Shown: positions 1 through 7,340 of the stretch, piece by piece
How the letters are laid out: every line of letters begins with the position of its first letter
How positions within the stretch are numbered: the first letter of the stretch is position 1
Assembly: GCA_964424125.1 (NCBI GenBank)
Contig: CAYRHS010000018.1
Location: forward strand, 1-26,829
DNA: 26,829 nt
Direction of reading: 5' to 3'
Origin: CAYRHS01 sp964424125
GTDB lineage: Bacteria; Actinomycetota; Acidimicrobiia; IMCC26256; JAOSJL01
The notes under the pieces: generated by a model
Told to the model about the DNA's origin: nothing
The model's input: the letters and a program-made list of their open reading frames with translations, nothing else
Databases searched by the model: none
Position numbers and translations under genes: made by a program

Positions 1-86
1 CTAACCCAAGGGCACAAACGGCTCCAGCGCCAGCTCCGGGCGCTTCGCTTGCTAGAACGTCTGGTCCCGAAGGTGAGGTGGAACCG

Positions 87-854
87 ATGGCCGACTCCCC
101 GATCGCACTGGGCGGGATGCTCTTCACGCTCGTCGAGCCCCATCGCGGGCACGAGGTCGTCTACAACCGCTGGTACGAGCGCGACCACTTCTACGCCGGC
201 TGCATGGTCGGCGCCGACTGCTTCGCCGGCGGGCGATTCGTCGCGACGAAGGAGTGCAAGCAGCGGCGGTATCCCACGTCGGGCCCGATCACGGACGACC
301 CGACGGCAGGCTCGTACCTGGCGCTCTACTGGATCCTGCGGGGGCGATTCGGTGCATGGATCAAGTGGGGCACCGAGGAGGTGCACCGACTCCATGCCGC
401 CGGCCGCATGTTCGAGCATCGCGACCACATCCACACCCTCATGTACAAGTTCCGCGACGAGCGCACCCCCACGCCCGACGGGATGCCCGTGGAGCTCGCG
501 CTCGACCGCTGCTTCCCCGGAATCGTTGCGGTCATCGGCGAGATGGCCGAGGGGCGGACGATCGAGGACATCGACGCCTGGTTCGCCGATCGTCCCGTGC
601 CGGCCGAGGTCGTGGCCACCTTCACGCCGATTCCGCTCGGTGACGACGCGCCCGGCGACGTGAAAGGGGACGTCGGCCGCGACCGCTTTCTCCAGCTGGC
701 CTTCGTCGACGACGATCCCCTCGCCGCGTTCGACGAGCGCTTCGCCTCACTCGGCGGGGACCTCGAGGCGGCGGGTCTGGCCGAGGTCGTCTTCGCGTCG
801 CCGTTCCTGCGCACGGTTCCCGGCACCGACACCTACACAGACCAGCTCTGGTAA
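87..854 (+). CDS. Conserved-looking protein of unknown function, 255 aa
   Basis: I do not recognise a named family. The ATG at 87 is preferred over the in-frame GTG at 78 because AGGTGAGG ends about 8 bases before it. The N-terminal part has a YNRWYERDHF stretch, reminiscent of the conserved YNxWYxxxH element of EthD/dimeric alpha-beta barrel proteins, and several aromatic and His residues follow (HxHTLMYKF). The second half is acidic and lacks clear motifs. No signal peptide or membrane segment is visible, so a cytoplasmic protein is likely. It faces the flavin-oxidoreductase operon tail to tail, with 22 bases between stops, so co-regulation with that operon is not implied. The coding call is firm because frame use is typical of the region; the EthD-like fold is only a guess. 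Confidence 0.8.
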   Translation: MADSPIALGGMLFTLVEPHRGHEVVYNRWYERDHFYAGCMVGADCFAGGRFVATKECKQRRYPTSGPITDDPTAGSYLALYWILRGRFGAWIKWGTEEVHRLHAAGRMFEHRDHIHTLMYKFRDERTPTPDGMPVELALDRCFPGIVAVIGEMAEGRTIEDIDAWFADRPVPAEVVATFTPIPLGDDAPGDVKGDVGRDRFLQLAFVDDDPLAAFDERFASLGGDLEAAGLAEVVFASPFLRTVPGTDTYTDQLW

Positions 855-876
855 GCAGCACCGGACGTCCGTTGGG

Positions 877-1863
877 TCAGGCGATGCGCGGCAGTACCTC
901 GGCCGCGGTGAGCTCGAGGCTGCGCCAGCCGAGCTCCGGTGGGATCCCGGCCGCGAGCGGGTTGAGGACGAAGGCGCCCATCGGGCCGGCCTGCTCGGCG
1001 AGGACGACGGCCTCGTCGGGCGTGACGACCTGGTACGCGCCCGAGGCCCGGATCGCCTCGACGCTCGAGACGCCCTCGACGTGGACCGCCGAGGACTGCC
1101 CTTCCACCTGGAACGAGTCGTAGAGCTGGGCCTCGTGGAGCAGGTACGGCCCGATCTCGCTCCAGGTCCGTTCGACGTCGTCGGTGACGAACACGAACGT
1201 CGAGCCGCGAGGCTGGATCACGAAGCCCCCTTCCGTCCCGTGCCGAGCGGCTTCCTCCGCGTACCAGTCGTCGAAGCGTTCGTCGACGTCAGCGGGGAAG
1301 AACGGCAGCCCGAGCCGCGCGGCACGGCGGCAGGCGACCTCGGTCGAGCCGCCGATCATCACCGTCGGGTGCGGCTGCGTGAACGGCCTCGGCGTCACGC
1401 GGATCGTGCGGCCCTGCCACTCGAACGGCTCGCCGGTCCACGCCTGGAGCATCACCCGGACGTGTTCCTCCAGGATGCGTCCCCGCCGGCGTTTGTCCAC
1501 GCCGGCCATGGCGAACTCCTCCGGCCGGTAGCCGATGCCCGCGACGATCCCGACGCGCCCACCCGAGGCCAGGTCGAGCACCGCGAGCTGCTCGGCCAAG
1601 CGCACCGGATCGTGGAGCGGGACGAGCGCCGCCGCGGCCATGACGTTGAGCGAGCGGGTCCGCCCGGCCACGACCCCCGCCATCGTGAGCGGCGCGGGGA
1701 TCCAGCCGTTGTCGACGCCGTGGTGCTCGGAGAACACGACGAATCCCAGCCGATGCTCCTCGGCCCAGTCACACATCTCGAGACAGGCCGCGTAGTAGTC
1801 GCGCGGCTCGACCGGTGCGAAGTCCGGAACCATCAGGTCGAAGCGCATCGTCACGATCGCCAC
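877..1863 (-). CDS. LLM-class (luciferase-like) flavin-dependent oxidoreductase, 328 aa
   Basis: This is a TIM-barrel flavin (FMN or F420) dependent monooxygenase/oxidoreductase of the bacterial luciferase superfamily. Supporting motifs are SEHHG (residues 45-49), the ASGGRVGIVAGIGYRPEEF phosphate-binding region near 100-120, and TQPHPTVMIGGS around 160-175. Its length is normal for the family. The GTG start at 1863 has GAGGAA about 8 bases upstream. It is the last gene of a five-gene run on this strand and follows another LLM gene by 30 bases. The substrate cannot be read from the sequence; the neighbouring aldehyde dehydrogenase and amidohydrolase suggest a role in degradation. It differs clearly from the two other LLM proteins here, so it is not a recent tandem duplicate. 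Confidence 0.93.
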   Translation of the reverse strand: MAIVTMRFDLMVPDFAPVEPRDYYAACLEMCDWAEEHRLGFVVFSEHHGVDNGWIPAPLTMAGVVAGRTRSLNVMAAAALVPLHDPVRLAEQLAVLDLASGGRVGIVAGIGYRPEEFAMAGVDKRRRGRILEEHVRVMLQAWTGEPFEWQGRTIRVTPRPFTQPHPTVMIGGSTEVACRRAARLGLPFFPADVDERFDDWYAEEAARHGTEGGFVIQPRGSTFVFVTDDVERTWSEIGPYLLHEAQLYDSFQVEGQSSAVHVEGVSSVEAIRASGAYQVVTPDEAVVLAEQAGPMGAFVLNPLAAGIPPELGWRSLELTAAEVLPRIA

Positions 1864-1893
1864 GGTGCGTTCCTCAATCTCGCATGTGACACG

Positions 1894-2805
1894 TCATGAA
1901 CGCACCAGGTGTGGGGCGACCTGTTCGCCGAACACCGCGAGCTGGTCGCAGTACTCATCGATGTCCCGAGCGTGCAGCTTCACCTGGAGGTGGCTCACGC
2001 CCCAGGTGCCGAACTCGTTGAACGACTCGGCGAGCGCCTCCGGCGGGCCGACCTCGGCCCCACGCGGCACCCGCCAGTCGGCCTCCCCGACGTGACAGCC
2101 GACCATCGCACCGAGCTCGATCTGGGCGTCCGGCCGCACCTCGTCACGGTGCCGCAGCAGGTACTCGATCTGTTCGGGCATCTGCTCCCGCGGGGTTCCC
2201 TGGGGAATCCATCCGTCGCCGCGCGCGGCCACTCGTCGCAGCGCGGCCTTGGACGACCCACCGATCCAGATGGGGATCGGCTCCTGCACCGCGTGGGGCG
2301 CGACACCGAGGCCCGGCCACTCGTCGGCCAGCGCCACCCGCAGCGCGTCGATCGACTCGTCGAGCAGGCGACCCCGAGCCGCGAAGTCGATGCCCAGGGC
2401 CTCGAACTCGCCGGGGACGTGGCCCGCCCCCAACCCGAGGACGACCCGCCCACCGGAGAGGCGGTCGAGCGTGACGACCGCCTTCGCCGTCTCGAGCGGA
2501 TGACGATACGGGCCCACGAGCACGTTGGTCATCAGACGAGTGCGGCTCGTGGCCGCCGCCACGTAGCCGAGCGTCGCGATCGGGTGGTACCAGACCGTCG
2601 ACATCGACTCGGCCGCCGCGTCCGGGATCGCCGTGTGGTCACAGACCGCCACGTAGAAGCACCCGGCCTGGTCGGCCGCGCGCGCGGCGCGCAGCAGCTC
2701 CTCGGGACCGGCGTCGCGCTCCCATCGGGACGCGATCATCCGGCTCTGCGCCACGACCGGCAGCTGGATGCCCCACGCAAGCTCCCCCTCGGGCACGATG
2801 CCCAC
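1894..2805 (-). CDS. LLM-class F420/FMN-dependent oxidoreductase, 303 aa
   Basis: This is the second luciferase-like oxidoreductase of the run. The motif LSGGRVVLGLGAGHVPGEFE (residues 116-134) and PIPIWIGGSS further on are characteristic of the F420-associated LLM branch, although cofactor choice cannot be settled from motifs alone. An open frame extends upstream to 3003, but that part is out-of-frame shadow of the preceding gene. The GTG at 2805 is chosen because GAGGGG sits 9 bases upstream and the previous gene stops at 2819, leaving 13 bases. A GTG at 2796 is an alternative. Tight spacing implies co-transcription and probably coupled translation. The protein has no signal peptide and should be cytoplasmic. 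Confidence 0.9.
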   Translation of the reverse strand: MGIVPEGELAWGIQLPVVAQSRMIASRWERDAGPEELLRAARAADQAGCFYVAVCDHTAIPDAAAESMSTVWYHPIATLGYVAAATSRTRLMTNVLVGPYRHPLETAKAVVTLDRLSGGRVVLGLGAGHVPGEFEALGIDFAARGRLLDESIDALRVALADEWPGLGVAPHAVQEPIPIWIGGSSKAALRRVAARGDGWIPQGTPREQMPEQIEYLLRHRDEVRPDAQIELGAMVGCHVGEADWRVPRGAEVGPPEALAESFNEFGTWGVSHLQVKLHARDIDEYCDQLAVFGEQVAPHLVRS

Positions 2806-2818
2806 GGCAACCCGCCCC

Positions 2819-3952
2819 TCAGGCGCTTCCGAGCTGCGCCTCGCGCTGGCGAGCGGTCGAGTGCACGGGATCCTTGTCGAAGCGCGGGATGACGTGCTTC
2901 CCGAAGGTCTCGGCCGACTCCTGCACGATCTCCAGAGGAACGTTGTTGTTGAGGAGGCCGAAGATGACCTGATCGGCGCCCGCGTCGACGTACTTCTGGA
3001 CACCGATCTCGCACTCGTCCGGCGTGCCCGCGACGAGGACGCCGAGCTCCACCGCCTTCTTGATCTCCTCGGGCGTGGGCTCGGGCACCAGGGCGGGCCA
3101 TTCGGGCACGCCTTCGGGCTTCACCACCGAGTCGAGCCACTTGAACACGAGGCTCTGGTAGTAGCCAGACCCCGCGTCCGCGGCGACCTCGCGAGCGCGG
3201 TCACCGTCCTCGAAGCAGAACAGCCGGCTCACGGCCGCGACGTTGTCGTTGACGTAGCCGCCGATCGGATCGTCGCACTCCGCGATCGCCTTCTTGTAGG
3301 TCTCGATGAGCGGGGCCAGCTTGGAAGGTGGTCCCATCGCGAAGCACAGCGCACCGACACCGAGCTTCCCCGCCTTCTCGAAGGTGCTCGGACTCCCGCA
3401 CGCCATCCAGATCGGGGGATGCGGCTGCGTGTACGGCTTCGGGAGCACCATGCGCTCGGGCATCGAGAAGCACTCGCCGTCGTAGGAATAGCGGCCGGGC
3501 TTCATCATCTCGAGCACCTGAGGCAGCACCTCGTCGGCCATGGCCCTCGTGGTGTCGCTGTCCGGGATGCCGAAGCCCTTGTACTCAGTGCTCGAGGAGC
3601 CTCGGCCGACACCCCACTCGAATCGACCCTCGCTCACGTGGTCGAGCATCGCCACTCGCTCCGCGGTGCGGGCAGGCGCGTTGACCGGCGGGGTGAGGTT
3701 CCAGATACCGGAGCCGAGGTGGATGTTCTCGGTGCGCCCGGCGAGGTAGCTCATGATCACCTCGCTCGCCGAGATGTGCGAGTACTCCTCCAGGAAGTGG
3801 TGCTCGGTGAACCACGAGTACTTGAAGCCCACCTTGTCGCCGGTGACGCCGATCGCGACCTCGTCCATGAGTCGCATGTGCTCGTATTTCCGTTGCGCCT
3901 CGTCGTTCTCTTGGGTGAGAACGTGAGCCGAGTGGAAGATCGCGAATTCCAT
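2819..3952 (-). CDS. LLM-class flavin-dependent monooxygenase (alkanal-monooxygenase-like), 377 aa
   Basis: This is the third, longest LLM protein, resembling the luciferase alpha-type monooxygenases. WFTEHHF (residues 48-54) is the typical EHH motif, VSEGRFEWGVGRGSSSTEY (about 110-130) the flavin-phosphate region, and QPHPPIWMACGSPST the later substrate-side strand. The ATG at 3952 is preceded by AAAGGCGAAGG, a usable ribosome binding site. It follows the amidohydrolase by 50 bases and precedes the next LLM gene by 13, so it sits mid-operon. The likely role is an oxygen- and reduced-flavin-dependent oxidation or Baeyer-Villiger-type step in a catabolic route; the substrate is unknown. Confidence 0.93.
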   Translation of the reverse strand: MEFAIFHSAHVLTQENDEAQRKYEHMRLMDEVAIGVTGDKVGFKYSWFTEHHFLEEYSHISASEVIMSYLAGRTENIHLGSGIWNLTPPVNAPARTAERVAMLDHVSEGRFEWGVGRGSSSTEYKGFGIPDSDTTRAMADEVLPQVLEMMKPGRYSYDGECFSMPERMVLPKPYTQPHPPIWMACGSPSTFEKAGKLGVGALCFAMGPPSKLAPLIETYKKAIAECDDPIGGYVNDNVAAVSRLFCFEDGDRAREVAADAGSGYYQSLVFKWLDSVVKPEGVPEWPALVPEPTPEEIKKAVELGVLVAGTPDECEIGVQKYVDAGADQVIFGLLNNNVPLEIVQESAETFGKHVIPRFDKDPVHSTARQREAQLGSA

Positions 3953-4002
3953 CCTTCGCCTTTCTGGTCTCGGTGGCCACCGGCCGCCGATGTCGATTCG
4001 AG

Positions 4003-5751
4003 CTAGCTCGTCTTCGATCCGTTTCGTTCCGGTACCGGTCGTACCACCCGACCCGGGAGGGCACCGGTGAGCTCCCCGTCACGCACGATCACCGTGCCGT
4101 TGACGATCGTCGCCCCGAACCCCTTCGGACGAGCCGAGAAACGCGACTCGCCTCCGGGGAAGTCGGCGACCAGAGCCTTCGTGTCGAGGCCGATCGCGTC
4201 CTCGTCGAAGATCACGATGTCGGCCCAGTTGCCGGGGAGGAGCGTGCCCCGGTCGGAAATCCCGCACAGCGCGGCGGGGACCTGCGTGATCTGGCGGATG
4301 CCCTCCTCGAGGCTCCACACGTGGCGGTCCAGCACCCAGCTCCGGAGGAAGTAGGTGCTCCATTCGGAGCCGTCGTCCCGGTCGAGGTGGGCGCCGCCGT
4401 CGGAGACGCCGACGATCATGTTGGGGTGGGTCTGGCACTGCTCGACCGCCTCGAGCCAGCCCTCCGTCTCGCTCGACCACCGGAACTCCGTCTCGAGGTC
4501 CTCGGCGAGCGCCAGGTCGAGCATCGTGTCGGCCGGTGTCGAGCCGAGCTCGGCGGCGATGTCATCGATCGAGCGGCGGAGGAACTTCTCGTGCGCGGGC
4601 TCGCGTACGCGGCTCACCACCACGACGTCCCAACGCGGCGGGGGAAGGGTCGAGCCCCGGTCGGGATCCGTGTTCGGGTGCTCGACCGCGGCTCGGAGCT
4701 CGTCGCGCACCGCGGGGTCCCGGAGTGCCGCGAGCTTCTCTGCGATCGGCCGCCCGAGCAGGTCGCGCCACGCGGGGACGCCGTCGTAGAGCGAGGTGCC
4801 CGCCGCGAGCGTGAACGGCCGATCGAAGGGCTGGGTCCGGAGGAGCGAGAAGACCGCCGCGCCCCGTCGGGCTCCGTCTTCCAGGAAGGCCTTCGCCTGC
4901 AACCAGGTCGCCGTGGGGGCATCGACCTTCGACCGACCACCCAGACCCTGGATGACGATCGGCAGGCGACTCCTACGACCGAGCGCGATCAGCAGCTCCT
5001 GGTCGTCCTCGTCGATCCCGCTCACCGCCGACTTCGGCAGGTACGAGATGCTGCCCGCGTTCGCACGCCCCGCCTCCTCGACGAGGGCCACGAGCTCGTC
5101 GAGCGACGCGTTGCGACTCGGGACGGGACGATCGTCGCCGTCGAGCTGGGTCGGAGCGTGGGAGGACGAGAAACCCGCCGCCCCCGCCTCCAGCGCCTCC
5201 CGGAGGATCCGCCGCATCCGCTCGACCTCGTCGCGCGTCGCGGCGCGCTCGTTGGCGTCGCGCCCCATGACGTAGCGGCGGAGGCTCGAGTGGCCGACGT
5301 AGCACGCGAGGTTGACGCCGAGCCTCCCCTCCCGGGTATCGAGGAACTCGGGGAAGGAGTCGAACCTCCAGTCGACACCGGAGAGCGCCACGGGAGACAT
5401 TCCCTCGACCTTGGCGAAGAGCCGCGTGACGTAGTCGCGGTCCTCGGCGCGGGTCGGGGCGACGGAGAAGCCGCAGTTGCCCGCGACGACGGTGGTGACA
5501 CCGTGGTAGGGCGACGACGTCGCGTAGGGCTCGAAGGTCAGTTGCGGGTCGTAGTGCGTGTGGGCGTCGACGATCCCGGGCGCCACGATGCATCCCTCGG
5601 CGTCGATCACCTCGCGCGCGGTCGCACCGCCGAGGTTGCCCACCTCCGCGACCCGGCCGTCGCGCACTCCGATGTCGGCGCGCCGGCGGGAGAGGCCGGT
5701 GCCGTCGACGACGAGCCCGTCCCGGACGACGAGGTCGAAGTGATCCTTCAC
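4003..5751 (-). CDS. N-acyl-D-amino-acid deacylase-like amidohydrolase, 582 aa
   Basis: This is a metal-dependent amidohydrolase of the D-aminoacylase/DAN family, which hydrolyses N-acyl amides or related cyclic amides. DAHTHYDPQ (His64 and His66) supplies the HxH metal pair, GNCGFS contains Cys93 at the position of the metal-bridging Cys of D-aminoacylases, and later HSS, SHAPTQ and DGGAHLDRDDGS segments match the remaining metal and substrate sites. The length is slightly above the usual 480-580. The GTG at 5751 overlaps the aldehyde dehydrogenase stop by four bases (GTGA), a classic coupling arrangement; a GTG at 5760 is an alternative. Family members are often annotated D-aminoacylase without proof, so the true substrate in this catabolic context is open. 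Confidence 0.88.
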   Translation of the reverse strand: MKDHFDLVVRDGLVVDGTGLSRRRADIGVRDGRVAEVGNLGGATAREVIDAEGCIVAPGIVDAHTHYDPQLTFEPYATSSPYHGVTTVVAGNCGFSVAPTRAEDRDYVTRLFAKVEGMSPVALSGVDWRFDSFPEFLDTREGRLGVNLACYVGHSSLRRYVMGRDANERAATRDEVERMRRILREALEAGAAGFSSSHAPTQLDGDDRPVPSRNASLDELVALVEEAGRANAGSISYLPKSAVSGIDEDDQELLIALGRRSRLPIVIQGLGGRSKVDAPTATWLQAKAFLEDGARRGAAVFSLLRTQPFDRPFTLAAGTSLYDGVPAWRDLLGRPIAEKLAALRDPAVRDELRAAVEHPNTDPDRGSTLPPPRWDVVVVSRVREPAHEKFLRRSIDDIAAELGSTPADTMLDLALAEDLETEFRWSSETEGWLEAVEQCQTHPNMIVGVSDGGAHLDRDDGSEWSTYFLRSWVLDRHVWSLEEGIRQITQVPAALCGISDRGTLLPGNWADIVIFDEDAIGLDTKALVADFPGGESRFSARPKGFGATIVNGTVIVRDGELTGALPGRVVRPVPERNGSKTS

Positions 5752-7229
5752 GCGGGCCACACCACCGACTGGAGCTCGCTGTACGCGTGGAGGCCGAAGG
5801 AGCCTCCGTCGCGTCCGACCCCGCTCATCTTCGTCCCGCCGAAGGGCGTCTCGTGGTTCCGCTGCACGGTGTTGATCCCGACGTTGCCGGCGCGGAGCCG
5901 CCGGGACAGGGCGAGGCCCTTCCCCGAGTCGCCGGTGAAGACGTAGTCGTAGAGGCCGAAGTCGCTGTCGTTGGCGAGCGCCACGGCCTCGTCGTCGTCC
6001 TCGAAGGGCATCGCGACGACCACGGGTCCGAAGATCTCCTCGCGGGCGACGCGCATGTCGTTACGGCAGCCCGCCAGCAGGGTCGGCTCGTAGAAGAAGC
6101 CACGGTCGAGGTGGTCGGGCCGGCTCCCACCCGCCACGATCTCGGCACCCTCCTGCCGGCCGACCTCGACGTACCCCTCGACTCGCTTGCGGTGCGCGGC
6201 CGTGATCAGGGGACCGACGACGGTCTGGGCGTCGAGCGGATCGCCGACGGTCAGCACGCCGGCCATCTTCGCCAGCCCCTCGACGACCTCGTCGTAGCGG
6301 TCCCGATGGATGATCGCCCGCGTCGGCGCGGTGCAGATCTGGCCCGAATGGAACGCCCACACCGAGCCGATCTGCTTCACGGCGTTCTTCACGTCGGCGT
6401 CCTCGCGCACGATCGCGGCGCCCTTGCCACCGAGCTCGAGCAGGAGACGCTTCATCATCCGACCCGCGGTCTCGCCGATGCGGACGCCGACGTTCGTGCT
6501 GCCGGTGAAGCTGATCATGTCGACGTCCGGTGACTCCACGAGCGTCTGGCCGGTTTCGGGCGTGGAGCCGGTGACGACGTTCACGACACCGGGAGGGAAG
6601 CCGACGTCCTCGAGGATGGCGACCAGCTCGATCACCGCCAGCGGGTCCTGCGGTGCGGGCTTGACGACCACCGTGTTCCCCATCGCCAGCGCCGGGCCGA
6701 TCTTGCCGGCCATGTTGACGATCGGGAAGTTGTACGGCGTGATGCACGCCACGACCCCGACCGGCGCACGTCGCGCCATCGCGCCCATGATGCCGCCGGG
6801 CGCGAGTGCAGTCGACGGGATCTGCTGCGGTGGCAGCGGCACGACCGCCGGCTCCAGCGCACCGAGCGCGTAGCGATCGAAACGGCTCGCGGCCACCGGG
6901 ACCTGCATCGTGCGTCCGACGGTCTCGGTGCAACCGGTCTCGGCGATCACCAGCGGGAGCAGCTCGTCGGCCCGCTCGCGGATCCGCTGCGCGGCCGCAC
7001 GGAGCAGGTCGTGGCGTTGCTCGGGGCTCGTGCGCGACCAAGAGTCGAACGCCGCCCGCGCGGCGGCCGCCGCGGCCCGGGCATCGTCCGCCGTCGCCTC
7101 GGGCGCCGCGCCGACAACCGTCTCCGTCGCGGGGTTCACGACGTCGTACGTGCCCGCGCCCCCGGGTACCCAGTCCGCTCCGATGAGGAGCCGGAAGCCG
7201 TCCTCGCTCACGTGTCGAGCCGTCGCCAT
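5748..7229 (-). CDS. NAD(P)-dependent aldehyde dehydrogenase, 493 aa
   Basis: This enzyme oxidises an aldehyde to a carboxylate with NAD(P)+. The full ALDH signature set is present: PYNFP with Asn167, the cofactor-binding Lys190 in VVVKPAP, FTGST at 241-245, catalytic base Glu265 in LELGGKG, and nucleophile Cys299 in GQICTAPTR. The length is standard. It is the first gene of a five-gene run that continues with an amidohydrolase and three luciferase-like oxidoreductases. The predicted promoter and KstR-like operator lie at 7281-7314, giving a leader of about 50 bases before the ATG at 7229. The ribosome binding site is poor (GGGGGCGACGCGGGC upstream), and a GTG 21 bases inside could also start. 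The physiological aldehyde is not deducible. Confidence 0.96.
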   Translation of the reverse strand: MATARHVSEDGFRLLIGADWVPGGAGTYDVVNPATETVVGAAPEATADDARAAAAAARAAFDSWSRTSPEQRHDLLRAAAQRIRERADELLPLVIAETGCTETVGRTMQVPVAASRFDRYALGALEPAVVPLPPQQIPSTALAPGGIMGAMARRAPVGVVACITPYNFPIVNMAGKIGPALAMGNTVVVKPAPQDPLAVIELVAILEDVGFPPGVVNVVTGSTPETGQTLVESPDVDMISFTGSTNVGVRIGETAGRMMKRLLLELGGKGAAIVREDADVKNAVKQIGSVWAFHSGQICTAPTRAIIHRDRYDEVVEGLAKMAGVLTVGDPLDAQTVVGPLITAAHRKRVEGYVEVGRQEGAEIVAGGSRPDHLDRGFFYEPTLLAGCRNDMRVAREEIFGPVVVAMPFEDDDEAVALANDSDFGLYDYVFTGDSGKGLALSRRLRAGNVGINTVQRNHETPFGGTKMSGVGRDGGSFGLHAYSELQSVVWPA

Positions 7230-7280
7230 CTGCCCGCGTCGCCCCCGGAACCCGTCGTGCGGTCACCCGCTGCCGTGGAG

Positions 7281-7308
7281 CCAGAATTGTAACGTGTTCT
7301 AATTCTGG
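7281..7308. promoter_or_regulatory. KstR-like operator palindrome
   Basis: This is a 28-base inverted repeat centred between 7294 and 7295, with 11 of 14 base pairs complementary. The outer arms CCAGAATT and AATTCTGG are perfect. The core TGTAACGTGTTCTA (7288-7301) matches all eight fixed positions of TnnAACnnGTTnnA, the published operator pattern of the TetR-family sterol-catabolism repressor KstR; the three mismatched pairs fall at n positions. It is AT-rich in otherwise very GC-rich DNA and sits over the -10 and spacer of the aldehyde dehydrogenase promoter. A different TetR regulator with a similar site is possible. Confidence 0.75.
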
Positions 7309-7314
7309 TGTCGA
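7286..7314 (-). promoter_or_regulatory. Sigma-70-type promoter of the aldehyde dehydrogenase operon
   Basis: On the minus strand, -35 TCGACA (7309-7314) and -10 TACAAT (7286-7291) are separated by exactly 17 bases. Each hexamer has five of six consensus bases. Transcription would begin near 7279 and run into the ATG at 7229. The operator palindrome covers the whole -10 and spacer, so a bound repressor would block polymerase. Confidence 0.7.
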
Positions 7315-7340
7315 GCCCCGGGGAGGACGCCCCTCGCCCC

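Noticed and set aside
1..54. Short minus-strand reading ending in TAG at 1-3 that looks like a protein C-terminus (LALEPFVPLG)
   Set aside because: An in-frame TAG lies 17 codons upstream and no start codon with a ribosome binding site is present, so it cannot be the end of a real gene.
53..66. TAGAACGT near the window start as a KstR-like half-site
   Set aside because: Only one half fits; the second half (CTG instead of GTT) does not, so it is not counted as an operator.
862..871. CGGACGTCCG between convergent genes as a terminator
   Set aside because: The palindrome has no loop and no following T-run, so it cannot form a normal terminator hairpin.
3971..3982. Perfect 12-base palindrome CGGTGGCCACCG between the amidohydrolase and the first LLM gene
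   Set aside because: GC-rich palindromes of this size are expected several times by chance in a window of this composition, and it has no T-run or promoter context.
3973..5946. 657-codon plus-strand open frame
   Set aside because: It is the antisense shadow of the D-aminoacylase-like and aldehyde dehydrogenase genes, which have full catalytic motifs.
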